64,000 bases of DNA, taken from NCBI RefSeq assembly GCF_900103265.1, contig NZ_FMWX01000004.1:124001-188000 (forward strand), in the 5' to 3' direction. A program made the position numbers and the translations under genes. Below, one piece after another: positions 45,174 through 54,245 of the stretch. The notes beneath the pieces were generated by a model. The model saw only the letters and a program-made list of their open reading frames with translations. It had not been told where the DNA came from and did not search any database. Each line of letters begins with the position of its first letter. Within the stretch, counting starts at the first letter, position 1. Source of the stretch: Sphingomonas sp. NFR15. GTDB lineage: Bacteria > Pseudomonadota > Alphaproteobacteria > Sphingomonadales > Sphingomonadaceae.

Positions 45174-45446
45174 GTGCTGCCAGACGATATTTCGACGATC
45201 GAGACGACCGTACGCGCGGTGTTGCGCGATGTGTTGGGGCTGAGCGAAGCTCGGGCCGCCGCTCTCCGCGCGGAAACGCCGCTGTTCGGCGCGATGCCCG
45301 AGCTGGACTCGATGGCGGTCGCTGGCGTGCTGACCGAATTGGAAGAGCGGCTCGGCATCCTGATCGAAGACGACGAAGTCGATGGCGAAATGCTCGAGAC
45401 CTTCGGCGCGCTCGTCGGCTTCGCGGTGGCCAAGGCGCCGCAATGA
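45174..45446 (+). CDS. acyl carrier protein of the XrtA locus
   Basis: 90 aa from GTG 45174, chosen because AGAAGGA lies upstream and the protein then starts LPDDISTIETTVRAVL as carrier proteins do; a longer frame starting at 45102 would begin inside a palindrome. The phosphopantetheine serine is S46 in ELDSMAVAGVL, an DSM variant of the usual DSL. First gene of the plus-strand ACP-hydrolase unit, opposite the ligase. Confidence 0.86.
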   Translation: MLPDDISTIETTVRAVLRDVLGLSEARAAALRAETPLFGAMPELDSMAVAGVLTELEERLGILIEDDEVDGEMLETFGALVGFAVAKAPQ

Positions 45447-45456
45447 GCCGGCGCGG

Positions 45457-46149
45457 TTGATCGACCAGTATGACTGGCGCGGCGGCCGCGAGGCGATGCT
45501 GCGCTTCGGGCCGGAAAGCGGACCTGTCGTGGTGATCGCGCTGCCGCTGTTCGAGGAAGCCAACCGGACGCGCGCGTTCGTGGTGACAATGTGCCGGGCG
45601 CTTGCCGCGCGCGGGGTGGCGAGCGCGCTGCCCGATCTGCCGGGGCAAGGCGAAAGCTCGCTTGCCACCGAAGATGCCCGTTTGGACAACTGGCGCGCCG
45701 CCTTCGCCGCAGCCGCGGCGAGCCTCGGCAGCGGCGCACATGGGGTCGCGCTGCGCAGCGGTGCCGCGATCGACGGCGAAGCGCGGCTGGCAGGCCGCTG
45801 GCGGCTGTCCCCGCTTCCCGGCGCGGCGGCGCTTGCAGAGCTGCGACGTGCCGCATCGGCCGTCAGCACGGCACGCCGTGAGCCGGTGGAAACGCACAGC
45901 TACGGCGCGAAGCTGCTCGCCGGCCACCGCATCGCCGTGCCGCTACTGAACGCCTTGAGCGCCGATCGCCAGCTCGACCCGCCGCACGGCCCGGTGCGGA
46001 CGGTGCGGCTGGCCACCGACCCGCAATCCGCCGACCGCAAGGTGGACGCGGCGCCGCTGTGGCGCCGCGCCGAACCGGGCAACGACCCCGCGCTCGCCGC
46101 GCTGCTCGCCGACGATATCGTGGCATGGATCGCGCGATGCGGCGGCTGA
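45457..46149 (+). CDS. alpha/beta-hydrolase-like protein, XrtA-associated (hydrolase 2 type)
   Basis: About 230 aa from TTG 45457; an ATG at 45496 is the other candidate. The N-terminal half looks like an alpha/beta hydrolase (VVVIALPLFEEANRTRAFVV, ALPDLPGQGESS), but where G-x-S-x-G is expected it reads GVALRSGAAI, with no clear nucleophile, and the C-terminal half is poorly conserved. Best fit: the second hydrolase encoded at exosortase A loci. Possibly a non-catalytic or divergent enzyme. Overlaps the next gene by 13 bp. Confidence 0.7.
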   Translation: MIDQYDWRGGREAMLRFGPESGPVVVIALPLFEEANRTRAFVVTMCRALAARGVASALPDLPGQGESSLATEDARLDNWRAAFAAAAASLGSGAHGVALRSGAAIDGEARLAGRWRLSPLPGAAALAELRRAASAVSTARREPVETHSYGAKLLAGHRIAVPLLNALSADRQLDPPHGPVRTVRLATDPQSADRKVDAAPLWRRAEPGNDPALAALLADDIVAWIARCGG

Positions 46150-46910
46150 TCGACTTCGCTTGCGCGGGCGAACGCCTGCTCGGCACGCTCGACGCGGCAG
46201 CAGGCGAGACCGGGCTGCTCATCGTGTCCGGCGGCAATGAGGTCCGCAGCGGCGCGCATCGCGGCATGGCCTTGCTCGCCGCGCGGCTGGCGGCGGCGGG
46301 CGTGCCTGTGTTCCGGTTCGACCGGCGTGGCATCGGCGATTCGAGCGGAGAGAACGGCGGCTTCCTGTCGTCCGCGCCCGATATCGCGGCGGCGGCGGCG
46401 GCCTTCGCCGCAGCGACGCGCGCGCGCCGTCTCGTCGCGTTCGGCAATTGCGACGCGGCGACCGCGCTCGCACTGTTCGGAGCATGCGCGGGGATCGAAC
46501 GAGTGATCCTCGCCAACCCCTGGGTGATCGAGGATGACGACGGCCTCCCGCCCGCCGCAGCGATCCGCGCGCGTTATGCGGAGATGCTGAAAGCCCCGCG
46601 CGCATGGCTGCGGCTGGCGCGGGGCGGTGTCGATCTGCGCAGGCTCGCCGGTGGGTTACGCAAGCTATCGAAAGCCGCCGCGCCGGGCGACGAGGCTCTC
46701 GCCGCCCGGCTGTTCGGCGCGCTCGATCACTGGGGTGCCCGCGCGACCATTCTGCTTGCGAACGGAGACGCGACCGCGATTGCTTTTCGAGATGCGGCGA
46801 AGGCGGTGCCGCTCGCCGCACGTATCGAAACGCTCGAAAGCACCTCGCACAGCTTCGCGCGCGAGGGCGACGCGGACTGGCTGCTCGAGCGGATTATGGC
46901 AGCGCTCTGA
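46137..46910 (+). CDS. alpha/beta hydrolase, XrtA-associated (hydrolase 1 type)
   Basis: 257 aa from ATG 46137. SGGNEVRSGAHRGMALLA and FRFDRRGIGDSSGEN match the first exosortase A-associated hydrolase. The nucleophile elbow is G-N-C105-D-A, so a cysteine replaces serine; D211 (LLANGDATAI) and H238 (STSHSFA) can complete the triad. A Cys triad and an ACP neighbour suggest thioesterase-like release of an acyl group, but this is inference. Confidence 0.83.
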   Translation: MRRLIDFACAGERLLGTLDAAAGETGLLIVSGGNEVRSGAHRGMALLAARLAAAGVPVFRFDRRGIGDSSGENGGFLSSAPDIAAAAAAFAAATRARRLVAFGNCDAATALALFGACAGIERVILANPWVIEDDDGLPPAAAIRARYAEMLKAPRAWLRLARGGVDLRRLAGGLRKLSKAAAPGDEALAARLFGALDHWGARATILLANGDATAIAFRDAAKAVPLAARIETLESTSHSFAREGDADWLLERIMAAL

Positions 46911-46918
46911 AATCCAAC

Positions 46919-47000
46919 CGTCACCCCAGCGCAAGCTGGGGTCTCCCCGGAGGTAGCGCGCGCGCCGCACCGGCAGATCCCAGCTTGCGCTGGGATGACG
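46919..47000. repeat. paired palindromic repeat, family B, copy 1
   Basis: Left arm CGTCACCCCAGCGCAAGCTG from 46919, right arm ending TTGCGCTGGGATGACG at 47000. It fills the convergent gap between hydrolase 1 and trxB, starting 8 bp after one stop and ending 10 bp before the other. Confidence 0.85.
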
Positions 47001-47010
47001 AACCGGGCGG

Positions 47011-47976
47011 CTACTCCGCCGCCTCGGCCAGCTTGAAATCCTCCGCCGCGAGGAATCGCTCGGCATCGAGCGCGGCCATGCAGCCGCTGCCGGCGGCGGT
47101 CACCGCCTGGCGGTAATGTTTGTCCATCACGTCGCCGCACGCGAACACGCCGGGGACGTTGGTCTTGGTCGTGCCGGTCTCGACCTTGATATAATGGTCC
47201 TCGTCGAGCTCGACATGGCCACGGAACAGCTCGGTCGCCGGGTGATGGCCGATCGCGACGAAGCCGCCGTCGGTATCGAGCCGCGACAACTCGCCCGTCA
47301 CCGTATCGCGCAGTTGCAGCGCGACCAGCCCCGCCGTACCGCCGCCATCGACGAATTCGGCGACTTCCTTGTTCCACAGCACGGTAACGTTCTTGTGCGC
47401 GAACAGCCGCTCCTGCAGGATCTTCTCGGCGCGGAAATGGTCGCGGCGGTGGATGATCGTCACGTCGGGCGAATGGTTGGTGAGGTACAAAGCCTCTTCG
47501 ACGGCGGTGTTGCCGCCGCCGATCACCGCGACCTTCTTGCCGCGATAGAAGAAGCCGTCGCAGGTCGCGCAGGCGCTGACGCCCTTGCCCTTCAACGCCT
47601 CCTCGCTGTCGAGGCCCAGCCACTTGGCCTGCGCGCCGGTCGCGATCACGAGCGTGTCGCCCTCATACACGTCGCCGCCGTCGCCGATCAGCCGGAACGG
47701 ACGCTTCGAGACATCGACCTCGACGATCGTGTCGTACATGAGCTGGGTGCCGACATGCTCGGCCTGCTTCTGCATCTGCTCCATCAGCCATGGCCCCTGG
47801 ATCACGTCAGCGAAGCCGGGGTAGTTCTCCACATCGGTGGTGGTCATGAGCTGGCCGCCCGGCTGAATACCCTGCACGAGGATCGGCTTGAGCCCCGCCC
47901 GCGCCCCGTAGATGGCGGCGGTAAGGCCCGCCGGCCCGGAACCGAGGATCAACATGCGGGTGGTATGCGTGGTCAT
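47011..47976 (-). CDS. trxB: thioredoxin-disulfide reductase
   Basis: 321 aa from ATG 47976 (GGAAG upstream). FAD-binding LGSGPAGLTAAIYGAR, redox-active C136-A-T-C139 in SACATCDGFFYRG, NADPH site VIGGGNTAVEEALYL and the second FAD motif GVFACGDVMDKHYRQAVTAAGSGCMAALDAE. It passes electrons from NADPH to thioredoxin. Divergent from mobA. Confidence 0.97.
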   Translation of the reverse strand: MTTHTTRMLILGSGPAGLTAAIYGARAGLKPILVQGIQPGGQLMTTTDVENYPGFADVIQGPWLMEQMQKQAEHVGTQLMYDTIVEVDVSKRPFRLIGDGGDVYEGDTLVIATGAQAKWLGLDSEEALKGKGVSACATCDGFFYRGKKVAVIGGGNTAVEEALYLTNHSPDVTIIHRRDHFRAEKILQERLFAHKNVTVLWNKEVAEFVDGGGTAGLVALQLRDTVTGELSRLDTDGGFVAIGHHPATELFRGHVELDEDHYIKVETGTTKTNVPGVFACGDVMDKHYRQAVTAAGSGCMAALDAERFLAAEDFKLAEAAE

Positions 47977-48132
47977 AAGGGCTTCCAGCTTGGGCGACAG
48001 GCGTCTCGGGCGCGCTTTATGGGGCAAGCGGCCACGATGGCAATATCGGCATGGCGGGGTTCGGGTTCAAACCACAGCCGCCGCACTTTTGCTTTGCGGC
48101 GCACGCACGATGCTATCACAAGCGTTCGCACT

Positions 48133-48210
48133 CCGTTCGTGCTGAGCTTGTCGAAGCACGTGGCCGCGCGTCGCGCGTCATACGCACTTCGACAAACTCC
48201 GTGCGAACGG
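48133..48210. repeat. paired palindromic repeat, family C, copy 3
   Basis: Left arm CCGTTCGTGCTGAGCTTGTC from 48133, right arm ending CTCCGTGCGAACGG at 48210. It lies in the trxB-mobA divergent gap and ends 10 bp before the mobA GTG, so the presumed ribosome site (AAGAGG, 48212-48217) directly abuts it. Confidence 0.8.
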
Positions 48211-48220
48211 TAAGAGGCTC

Positions 48221-48787
48221 GTGAACGAACGCAGGATGCAGCGCATACCCTCTTGTACGATCCTCGGTGCGATCATCGCCGGCGGCGCGTCGAGCCGGTT
48301 CGGCAGTGACAAGGCGCTCGCGCTGCTCGACGGCCAGCCGCTGATCGCGCACGCGCTTGCCGCGCTCCGCCCCTTCACACCGGAGGTCGTGATCTGTGGC
48401 CGCGCATGGGGCGACTTGCCGCCCCTCCCGGACCGACCGCTGCCGGGGCTAGGCCCGCTCGGCGGCATCGCGGCCGCCCTGCATCACGCGCAGGCGGCCG
48501 GATACGCGGACGTCCTCACGATCGGCTGCGACATGCCGCGCGTGCCTCCAGCGCTGATCGCCGATCTGATCGCCCGTGCCCCGGCGTATTGCAGCAACGC
48601 GCCGATCCTCGGCTGCTGGCCCGCCGATGCCACCGACACCCTCGCGGCGCGGCTCGACGGGCACGTCGCCGGCACGAAGAGCGCCGCGCTGTCGATCCGC
48701 CGCTTCGCCGACGCGATCGGTGCGACTGCGGTGCCCGCGCCAGCGCCGCTCTTCAACGTCAACACGCCCGGGGATCTGCCGACATGA
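48221..48787 (+). CDS. mobA: molybdenum cofactor guanylyltransferase
   Basis: 188 aa from GTG 48221, or 183 from ATG 48236. The NTP-binding signature AIIAGGASSRFGSDKAL, then LGGIAAALHHAQ and the metal-binding TIGCDMPRVP identify MobA, which attaches GMP to molybdopterin to make the bis-MGD cofactor. It overlaps fdhD by 4 bp, so both serve a formate dehydrogenase-type molybdoenzyme encoded elsewhere. Confidence 0.92.
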   Translation: MNERRMQRIPSCTILGAIIAGGASSRFGSDKALALLDGQPLIAHALAALRPFTPEVVICGRAWGDLPPLPDRPLPGLGPLGGIAAALHHAQAAGYADVLTIGCDMPRVPPALIADLIARAPAYCSNAPILGCWPADATDTLAARLDGHVAGTKSAALSIRRFADAIGATAVPAPAPLFNVNTPGDLPT

Positions 48788-49578
48788 CGACTCGCGTCGA
48801 ACCGACCCTCGTCCTCACCCGCGAGGGCGCGCATGCCGGAGAGCGCACGATCGCAATCGAGACGGCGGTGGCGATCGAGGTCAACGGGATCGGCTATGCC
48901 GTGCTGATGGCGACTCCGGCCGCGCTCGCCGATCTCGCGACCGGCTTCCTGCTGACCGAACGGCTGATCGACGCCCTCGCCGACATCCTCGATCTCGACT
49001 CGTTCGAAACGCCGGCGGGCTGGATCGTTCGCGCGACCGTCGCCGAGCGGTGCGCCGGACGCATCCACGACCGGGTCCGTCACCGCACCAGCGACACAGC
49101 TTGTGGGCTGTGCGGCGTGTCCGGGCTTGAGCAAGTCGTCCGCCCGGTGGCGCGGCGTGCACCCGCGCCGCACACCAGCGCAACCGCCGTGTTCCTCGCG
49201 CTGGACGCGATTCGCGCGCACCAGCCGCTCACCGCCGCGACCGGGGCGCTGCATGCCGCCGCCCTGTGCGATACGGCCGGCGCGATCGTCGCGGCGCGGG
49301 AGGATGTCGGGCGGCACAACGCGCTCGACAAGCTGATCGGCGCGTGCGCGCCCGGCCGCCTCGCGGATGGGTTCGTGCTGGTCACGTCGCGCATCAGCTT
49401 CGAGATGGTCGACAAGGCGCTGGTCGCGGGCGCGCCGCTGCTGGTGGGCATATCCGCCCCGACCGCGCTCGCGGTCGATCACGCCCGCGCGCACGGCCTC
49501 AGCCTGGTGGCGCTGGCTCGCAACGATTCGGTGCTGGTGCTCAACGATCCGCACCACGCCTTCGCGGCGCGGCTTTGA
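48784..49578 (+). CDS. fdhD: formate dehydrogenase accessory sulfurtransferase FdhD
   Basis: 264 aa from ATG 48784. The C107-G-L-C110 motif (DTACGLCGVSG) transfers sulfur from IscS to the molybdenum cofactor. Also present: ATGALHAAALCD, REDVGRHNALDKLIG and TSRISFEMVDKAL, all FdhD signatures. Works downstream of MobA in maturing formate dehydrogenase. Confidence 0.94.
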   Translation: MTTRVEPTLVLTREGAHAGERTIAIETAVAIEVNGIGYAVLMATPAALADLATGFLLTERLIDALADILDLDSFETPAGWIVRATVAERCAGRIHDRVRHRTSDTACGLCGVSGLEQVVRPVARRAPAPHTSATAVFLALDAIRAHQPLTAATGALHAAALCDTAGAIVAAREDVGRHNALDKLIGACAPGRLADGFVLVTSRISFEMVDKALVAGAPLLVGISAPTALAVDHARAHGLSLVALARNDSVLVLNDPHHAFAARL

Positions 49579-49585
49579 TCTCGAA

Positions 49586-49662
49586 TGGTAGCGAAGGAGG
49601 GACTTGAACCCCCGACCCCAGGATTATGATTCCCGTGCTCTAACCAGCTGAGCTACTTCGCC
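49586..49662 (-). tRNA. tRNA-Met (anticodon CAT)
   Basis: 77 nt with encoded CCA. Acceptor GGCGAAG pairs with CTTCGCT (one G-U at the end); D-arm GCTCAGCTGGTTAGAGC; anticodon stem CGGGA/TCCTG encloses ATCATAA, anticodon CAT; T-arm GGGGGTTCAAGTCCCTC. The elongator form is most likely because the initiator's run of three G-C pairs next to the loop is not present; a lysidine-modified tRNA-Ile is less likely on overall similarity. Confidence 0.92.
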
Positions 49663-49706
49663 CTGCCATTCGAGAGCGGCGCCTATATGGTCCGGAAACG
49701 GCGCGG

Positions 49707-50216
49707 TCAAGCGAACATATGGCGCGACAGCGGCTCCCAGGGGCCGCCGCGATAATACCAGCTCGCCAGCCCGGCGATCACGACCGAGCGCGGGCGAAAA
49801 TCCGTCTCCAGCGCGGCGAGCAGCGCCTTCGCCTCTGTCGAGGACACCTTGTTCTGAATGGTGACGTGCGGCCGCCAGCCGGCGCGATCCTGCGGTGTCA
49901 GCAACGGGGCGAACGCATCGGCGAGCGACTCGCGAATGTCCTCCAGTGACGCGCTTTCGATTCGAAACGCCACGCCGCCGCCGAGCGACATTAGCCCGGC
50001 GATCCGCGCATCGGGCGGCGCCACCCCGCGCGTCGCCGCCGACAACCGCTGCTTCAGCTCGGCGCTGATCGACGGCGGCAGATGGTGGAACATCGTCAGA
50101 TGCGCCGCGAGGTGGTTGCGCTCGGGCGGGAAGTGGCGCTGGCGCAAGCCATCGAACACCGCCGCGTCGGTTTTGCCGAACAGTGCGGTCACGATGATGG
50201 GTGCGGGTTCGATCAA
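49707..50216 (-). CDS. 2'-5' RNA ligase-family (2H phosphoesterase-like) protein
   Basis: 169 aa from TTG 50216, whose TTGA overlaps the kup stop; no better start is visible. The two H-x-T/S-x motifs are H39-L-T-M and H117-V-T-I, the hallmark of the 2H superfamily (cyclic phosphodiesterases, RNA ligase-like). It may process 2',3'-cyclic or 2'-5' RNA ends; the natural substrate is unknown. Probably translated together with kup. Confidence 0.8.
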   Translation of the reverse strand: MIEPAPIIVTALFGKTDAAVFDGLRQRHFPPERNHLAAHLTMFHHLPPSISAELKQRLSAATRGVAPPDARIAGLMSLGGGVAFRIESASLEDIRESLADAFAPLLTPQDRAGWRPHVTIQNKVSSTEAKALLAALETDFRPRSVVIAGLASWYYRGGPWEPLSRHMFA

Positions 50217-52150
50217 ATCTCGAGCTGGCTGCCGAGCTCGACGACACGGTTGGTCGGCAGGCGGAAGAATTCCATCGCGCTTTCGGCGTTGCGCAGCATC
50301 CACGCGAACAGCTTCTCGCGCCAGATCATCATCCCCGGCCGCGACGAGGGCAGCAGCGTCTGCCGGGCGAGGAAGAAGCTCGTGTCCATCATCCGGAACT
50401 CGGCGCCGCAGCGATGCACGTTGGCGAGCGCGACCGGCACGTCGGGCTCCTCGATGAACCCGTATTTCAGGATCATGCGGTGGAAGCCGTGCGTCAGATC
50501 CTCGAGGTGGCAGCGCTGTCCCTCCGCGACATAGGGCTCATCGACGATCTTGACCGTCAGCAGGATGATCCGCTCGTGCAGCACCTTGTTGTGCTTGAGG
50601 TTGTGGAGCAGCGCGTGCGGCACGCCCTCGGGGGTCGAGGTCATGAACACCGCCGTGCCGGGCACGCGAGTCGCGGCCGTCGCGGCGGACTGGATGAACA
50701 CCTTGATCGGCATCGCGCCCTCGCGCATCCGCGCGATCATCAACTGCCGCCCCTTCGACCAGGTGGTCAGGATCGTGAAGATGATGAAGCCCGCGAGCAG
50801 CGGGAACCAGCCGCCCGAGACGATCTTGGTCAGGTTCGCGGTGAAATACGCGCCGTCGACGAGGAAGAACACGCCGAGCAGCGGCACCGCCGCGATCAGC
50901 GGCCAGTTCCACAGCCGGCGCAGCACCACTACCAGCAGACAGGTGTCGATCAGCATCGCTCCGGTCACCGCGATGCCATACGCGGCGGTGAGGTTGGACG
51001 AACTGCGGAAGAACGCCACCAGCAGCAGCACCATCGCCAGCAACAGCCAGTTGATCAGCGGGATGTAGATCTGCCCCGCGGTCGCCGCGTTGGTATGCTC
51101 GATCCGCAGCCGCGGCATGAAGCCAAGCTGGATCGCCTGCTGAGTCACCGAGAACGCGCCCGAGATCACCGCCTGGCTGGCGATCATCGCCGCCGCCGTC
51201 GCGATCAGCACGAGCGGCAGTTCCCAGCCGGCTGGCGCGAGTTTGTAGAACGGGCTTTCCAGCGCGGGCACGCCGTCGCGGAACAGCAAAGCGCCCTGCC
51301 CCATATAGTTGAGCATCAGCGCCGGCAGCACGAAGAACATCCACGACACGCGGATCGGCTTGCGTCCGAAATGCCCCATGTCGGCATAGAGCGCCTCAGC
51401 GCCCGTCACCGCGAGCACGACCGAGCCGAGCGCGAGGAAGGCGCGCAGCGGATCGTGGTAGAAGAACAAGGCAGCGTAATGCGGCGACAGCGCCCACAAT
51501 ATGCCTGGCGTCTTGACCATGCTCATCACGCCGAGCGCGGCGATCACCACGAAATACAGCAGCATCACGGGTCCGAAGAACAGCCCGATCTTCGCGGTGC
51601 CCTTGCTCTGGATGACGAACAGACCGATGATGATGAGTGCCGACAGCGGCAGCACGAGATGCGAAAGGCTCGGCTGCGCGACCGCGAGACCTTCCACCGC
51701 GCCCAGCACGGTGACCGCCGGCGTTATCATGCTGTCGCCGTAGAACAGCGCCGTCGCGAACACCCCGAGCAGGACGATGCCGCGCGACCAGCGGATCTGC
51801 TTGACCCGCCCCGAGATCAGCGCGAGCAGCGCGAGGCTGCCGCCCTCGCCCTTGTTGTCGGCGCGCATGATGATCGTGACGTACTGGATCGTCACCACGA
51901 GCAGCATCGACCAGAAGATCAGGCTGACCACGCCCATGATGTGGAAGGCATCGACCTCGAGCTTGTGGTGCCCGGCGAAGGTTTCGCGAAACGCGTAGAG
52001 CGGGCTGGTGCCGATGTCGCCGAACACCACGCCGATCGCGCCGAGCGCGAGCTTGGGCAGCGCTTCGCCGCCATGAGAATGGCCACCGGGCGTCGCGAGA
52101 TCGGCTCCGGCAGGCGCGGGCTCAGCCGCGCTGGTGACGATGTTGCTCAC
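50213..52150 (-). CDS. kup: low-affinity potassium uptake protein Kup
   Basis: 645 aa with about 12 membrane spans. Family motifs: [53 protein letters not shown] and [15 protein letters not shown]-terminal hydrophilic tail of about 150 residues. It couples K+ entry to H+. The upstream 140-bp gap is AT-richer (TGATATATGACATATG near 52178), a likely promoter area. Confidence 0.95.
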   Translation of the reverse strand: MSNIVTSAAEPAPAGADLATPGGHSHGGEALPKLALGAIGVVFGDIGTSPLYAFRETFAGHHKLEVDAFHIMGVVSLIFWSMLLVVTIQYVTIIMRADNKGEGGSLALLALISGRVKQIRWSRGIVLLGVFATALFYGDSMITPAVTVLGAVEGLAVAQPSLSHLVLPLSALIIIGLFVIQSKGTAKIGLFFGPVMLLYFVVIAALGVMSMVKTPGILWALSPHYAALFFYHDPLRAFLALGSVVLAVTGAEALYADMGHFGRKPIRVSWMFFVLPALMLNYMGQGALLFRDGVPALESPFYKLAPAGWELPLVLIATAAAMIASQAVISGAFSVTQQAIQLGFMPRLRIEHTNAATAGQIYIPLINWLLLAMVLLLVAFFRSSSNLTAAYGIAVTGAMLIDTCLLVVVLRRLWNWPLIAAVPLLGVFFLVDGAYFTANLTKIVSGGWFPLLAGFIIFTILTTWSKGRQLMIARMREGAMPIKVFIQSAATAATRVPGTAVFMTSTPEGVPHALLHNLKHNKVLHERIILLTVKIVDEPYVAEGQRCHLEDLTHGFHRMILKYGFIEEPDVPVALANVHRCGAEFRMMDTSFFLARQTLLPSSRPGMMIWREKLFAWMLRNAESAMEFFRLPTNRVVELGSQLEI

Positions 52151-52290
52151 TGGAAGGCAGTTCTTGCCCGGAAATCAATGATATATGACATATGCAGACC
52201 GATAGCGCCCCTGTGATCCACAGCGGCAGGCCCGTAGCATGGCGCTCGGGTCGTTAGCAATCTGCCATGTGGGGCGCGCGCTGGCCCGGT

Positions 52291-53199
52291 TCAAGACGCC
52301 CGCGCCGCATAAGCGCCGCCCAGCGTGAGAATCGCGGTGGCATGGCGCGCCGCGATCGCGGCGGTATCGGCGCCATAGCCGCCGCCGACCGTGCTCGCGA
52401 GCGGGATGCCGCGCTGAATGGCGAGCCGCGCGACCAAGATTTCGCGCGCGATCAGACCGCCCTGAGTGAGCGCGAGCCGGCCGAGTCGATCGCCGCCGAA
52501 CGGATCGACCCCGGCCTGATACAGGATGAGTTGCGGCCGCACGCTGTCGAGCAACGGCGCGAGCGTTTCCTCCAGCGCCCGCAGATACGCGGCGTCTCCG
52601 GTCTTGTCGGGCAGCGCCACGTCGAGCGTCGAGCGCGCCTTGCGCGCCGGGAAATTCTTCTCGGCATGGATCGAATAGGTCGCGATGCCGGTGCGCCCGG
52701 CGCAGAGCGAGGCGGTGCCATCGCCCTGATGCACGTCGCAATCGACCACCAGCAACCGCTCGACCGCGCCCTCCTCGACCAGCCGGACCGCCGCCACCGC
52801 CAGATCGTTGAGCACGCAATAGCCCGATCCCGTGCCCGCGAGCGCGTGATGGCTGCCGCCCGCGGTGTTCGCCGCATAGCCGTGTTCGAGCGCGAGCCGC
52901 CCGGCCAGCCATGTGCCGCCGACGACATGCCGCGACCGGTCCGCCACGGCCGCCGTCACCGGGAAGCCGATGCGGCGCTCCTTCTCCGCCGGCACGCGCG
53001 CCGCCAGCACCTCGGCGACATACTCCGGGTCATGCACCGCATCGAGCCACGCGCGCGGCATCGGCTCGGGCTCGAACCAGGCGAGGCGCGCGCCTTCGGC
53101 GCGCAGCAGATCGCGCAGCAGCCCGTTCTTGCTGAGCTGGGTCGGGCTGTTCGCATGCGCTGTGGACACATAGGCGGGATGATGGACGATCGGGATCAC
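52291..53199 (-). CDS. histone deacetylase-family (arginase/deacetylase fold) enzyme
   Basis: 302 aa. Active site: GGSHHALAG (H117, H118), zinc ligands D153 and H157 in VVDCDVHQGDGTA, and a later aspartate in YQAGVDPFGGDRLGRL. GGGYGAD ends the pocket. Bacterial members deacetylate acetylpolyamines or other acetylamides (class II/AcuC-like); the substrate is not known. Divergent from the esterase gene with 56 bp between them. Confidence 0.88.
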   Translation of the reverse strand: MIPIVHHPAYVSTAHANSPTQLSKNGLLRDLLRAEGARLAWFEPEPMPRAWLDAVHDPEYVAEVLAARVPAEKERRIGFPVTAAVADRSRHVVGGTWLAGRLALEHGYAANTAGGSHHALAGTGSGYCVLNDLAVAAVRLVEEGAVERLLVVDCDVHQGDGTASLCAGRTGIATYSIHAEKNFPARKARSTLDVALPDKTGDAAYLRALEETLAPLLDSVRPQLILYQAGVDPFGGDRLGRLALTQGGLIAREILVARLAIQRGIPLASTVGGGYGADTAAIAARHATAILTLGGAYAARAS

Positions 53200-53255
53200 C
53201 GCGCTTAGGTAAGGTCGGCGGCCGCGCGCCGCAAAGCGGTGGTGAGGAGACGTGC

Positions 53256-54242
53256 TTGGCCGAGATGTACATTCGCCCCGACGTGCGCGGGTTCCTCGCC
53301 TTCCTCAACGCCGCGCCCGGCCCGCGCATGCACGAAGTCGATGCCACCCGCGCCCGCATGATGCTGCGCTCGATCAAGGACATCGCCGATCTGCCGATCG
53401 GCGCGCTCGGCACGATGCTCGACCTCACCCTTCCCGGTCCCGCCGGCGAGCTGCCGGCGCGGCTGTTCGATCCGCGCGCGACGCGCGATCCGGGACCGCT
53501 GGTGCTGTTCTTCCACGGCGGCGGCTTCGTCATCGGCGATCTCGACACGCATGCCAGCTTCTGCGCCGAGATGGCGCGCGCGCTCGATCTGCCGGTGCTG
53601 GCGATCGACTACCGGCTCGCGCCCGAGCATCGCTGGCCCGCCGCGCCCGACGATTGCGAGGCGGCGGCGCGCTGGGTGGCGAGCGCGCCGGCTGCGCTGC
53701 CGCGCGTCGCGACCGGGCTCGTGCTGGCGGGCGACAGCGCTGGCGGCAACCTCGCGATCATCGCCGCGATGGCGCTGCGCGACGCGCCGGCACCGCTGCC
53801 GGTGCTCGCGCACCTGCTATTCTATCCGGCCACCGATGGTTCGCAGCCATACCCGAGCCTCGCCGCGTTCGAGAGCGGGTATCTGCTCGACCGCGACGGC
53901 CTGCAGTGGTTCGCCGATGCGTATCAGGCCGATTTCACCCACGCGCGCGCCTCGCCGCTGCTCGCGGCCCTCGCGGACATGCCGCCCGCCATGGTGCTGA
54001 CCGCCAGCCTCGACCCGATCCGCGATCAGGGCCGGGCCTATGCCGCCGCGCTCGCGCGGGCCGGCGTGCCGGTGACCTTCCGCGAGGCATATGGCACCGT
54101 GCACGGCTTCATCACCTTGCGTCAGGCGATCCCCTCGGCGGTCGCGGACTGCGCCGGCGCCTTCGCAGTTGCGAAGACGATGATTGCGGAAAGTGTGGCC
54201 GCGCGGCTAACGTCGTTCGCTCCGACCTCCGAGGCGCGTTGA
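53256..54242 (+). CDS. alpha/beta hydrolase, hormone-sensitive-lipase family esterase
   Basis: 328 aa from TTG 53256, chosen for the GAGGAGA 5 bases upstream; ATG 53265 is in frame but 14 bases away. HSL family: oxyanion HGGGFVIGDLD (residues 87 on), nucleophile S161 in GDSAGGNLA, Asp in SLDPIRDQG and His in TVHGFITL. Likely a carboxylesterase. Its stop lies 3 bp before rppH. Confidence 0.9.
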   Translation: MAEMYIRPDVRGFLAFLNAAPGPRMHEVDATRARMMLRSIKDIADLPIGALGTMLDLTLPGPAGELPARLFDPRATRDPGPLVLFFHGGGFVIGDLDTHASFCAEMARALDLPVLAIDYRLAPEHRWPAAPDDCEAAARWVASAPAALPRVATGLVLAGDSAGGNLAIIAAMALRDAPAPLPVLAHLLFYPATDGSQPYPSLAAFESGYLLDRDGLQWFADAYQADFTHARASPLLAALADMPPAMVLTASLDPIRDQGRAYAAALARAGVPVTFREAYGTVHGFITLRQAIPSAVADCAGAFAVAKTMIAESVAARLTSFAPTSEAR

Positions 54243-54245
54243 GCG

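Noticed and set aside
50201..52216. A 671-codon plus-strand frame over kup
   Set aside because: Composition of His, Arg, Asp and Gln is typical of antisense to a membrane protein; kup has full motifs on the minus strand.
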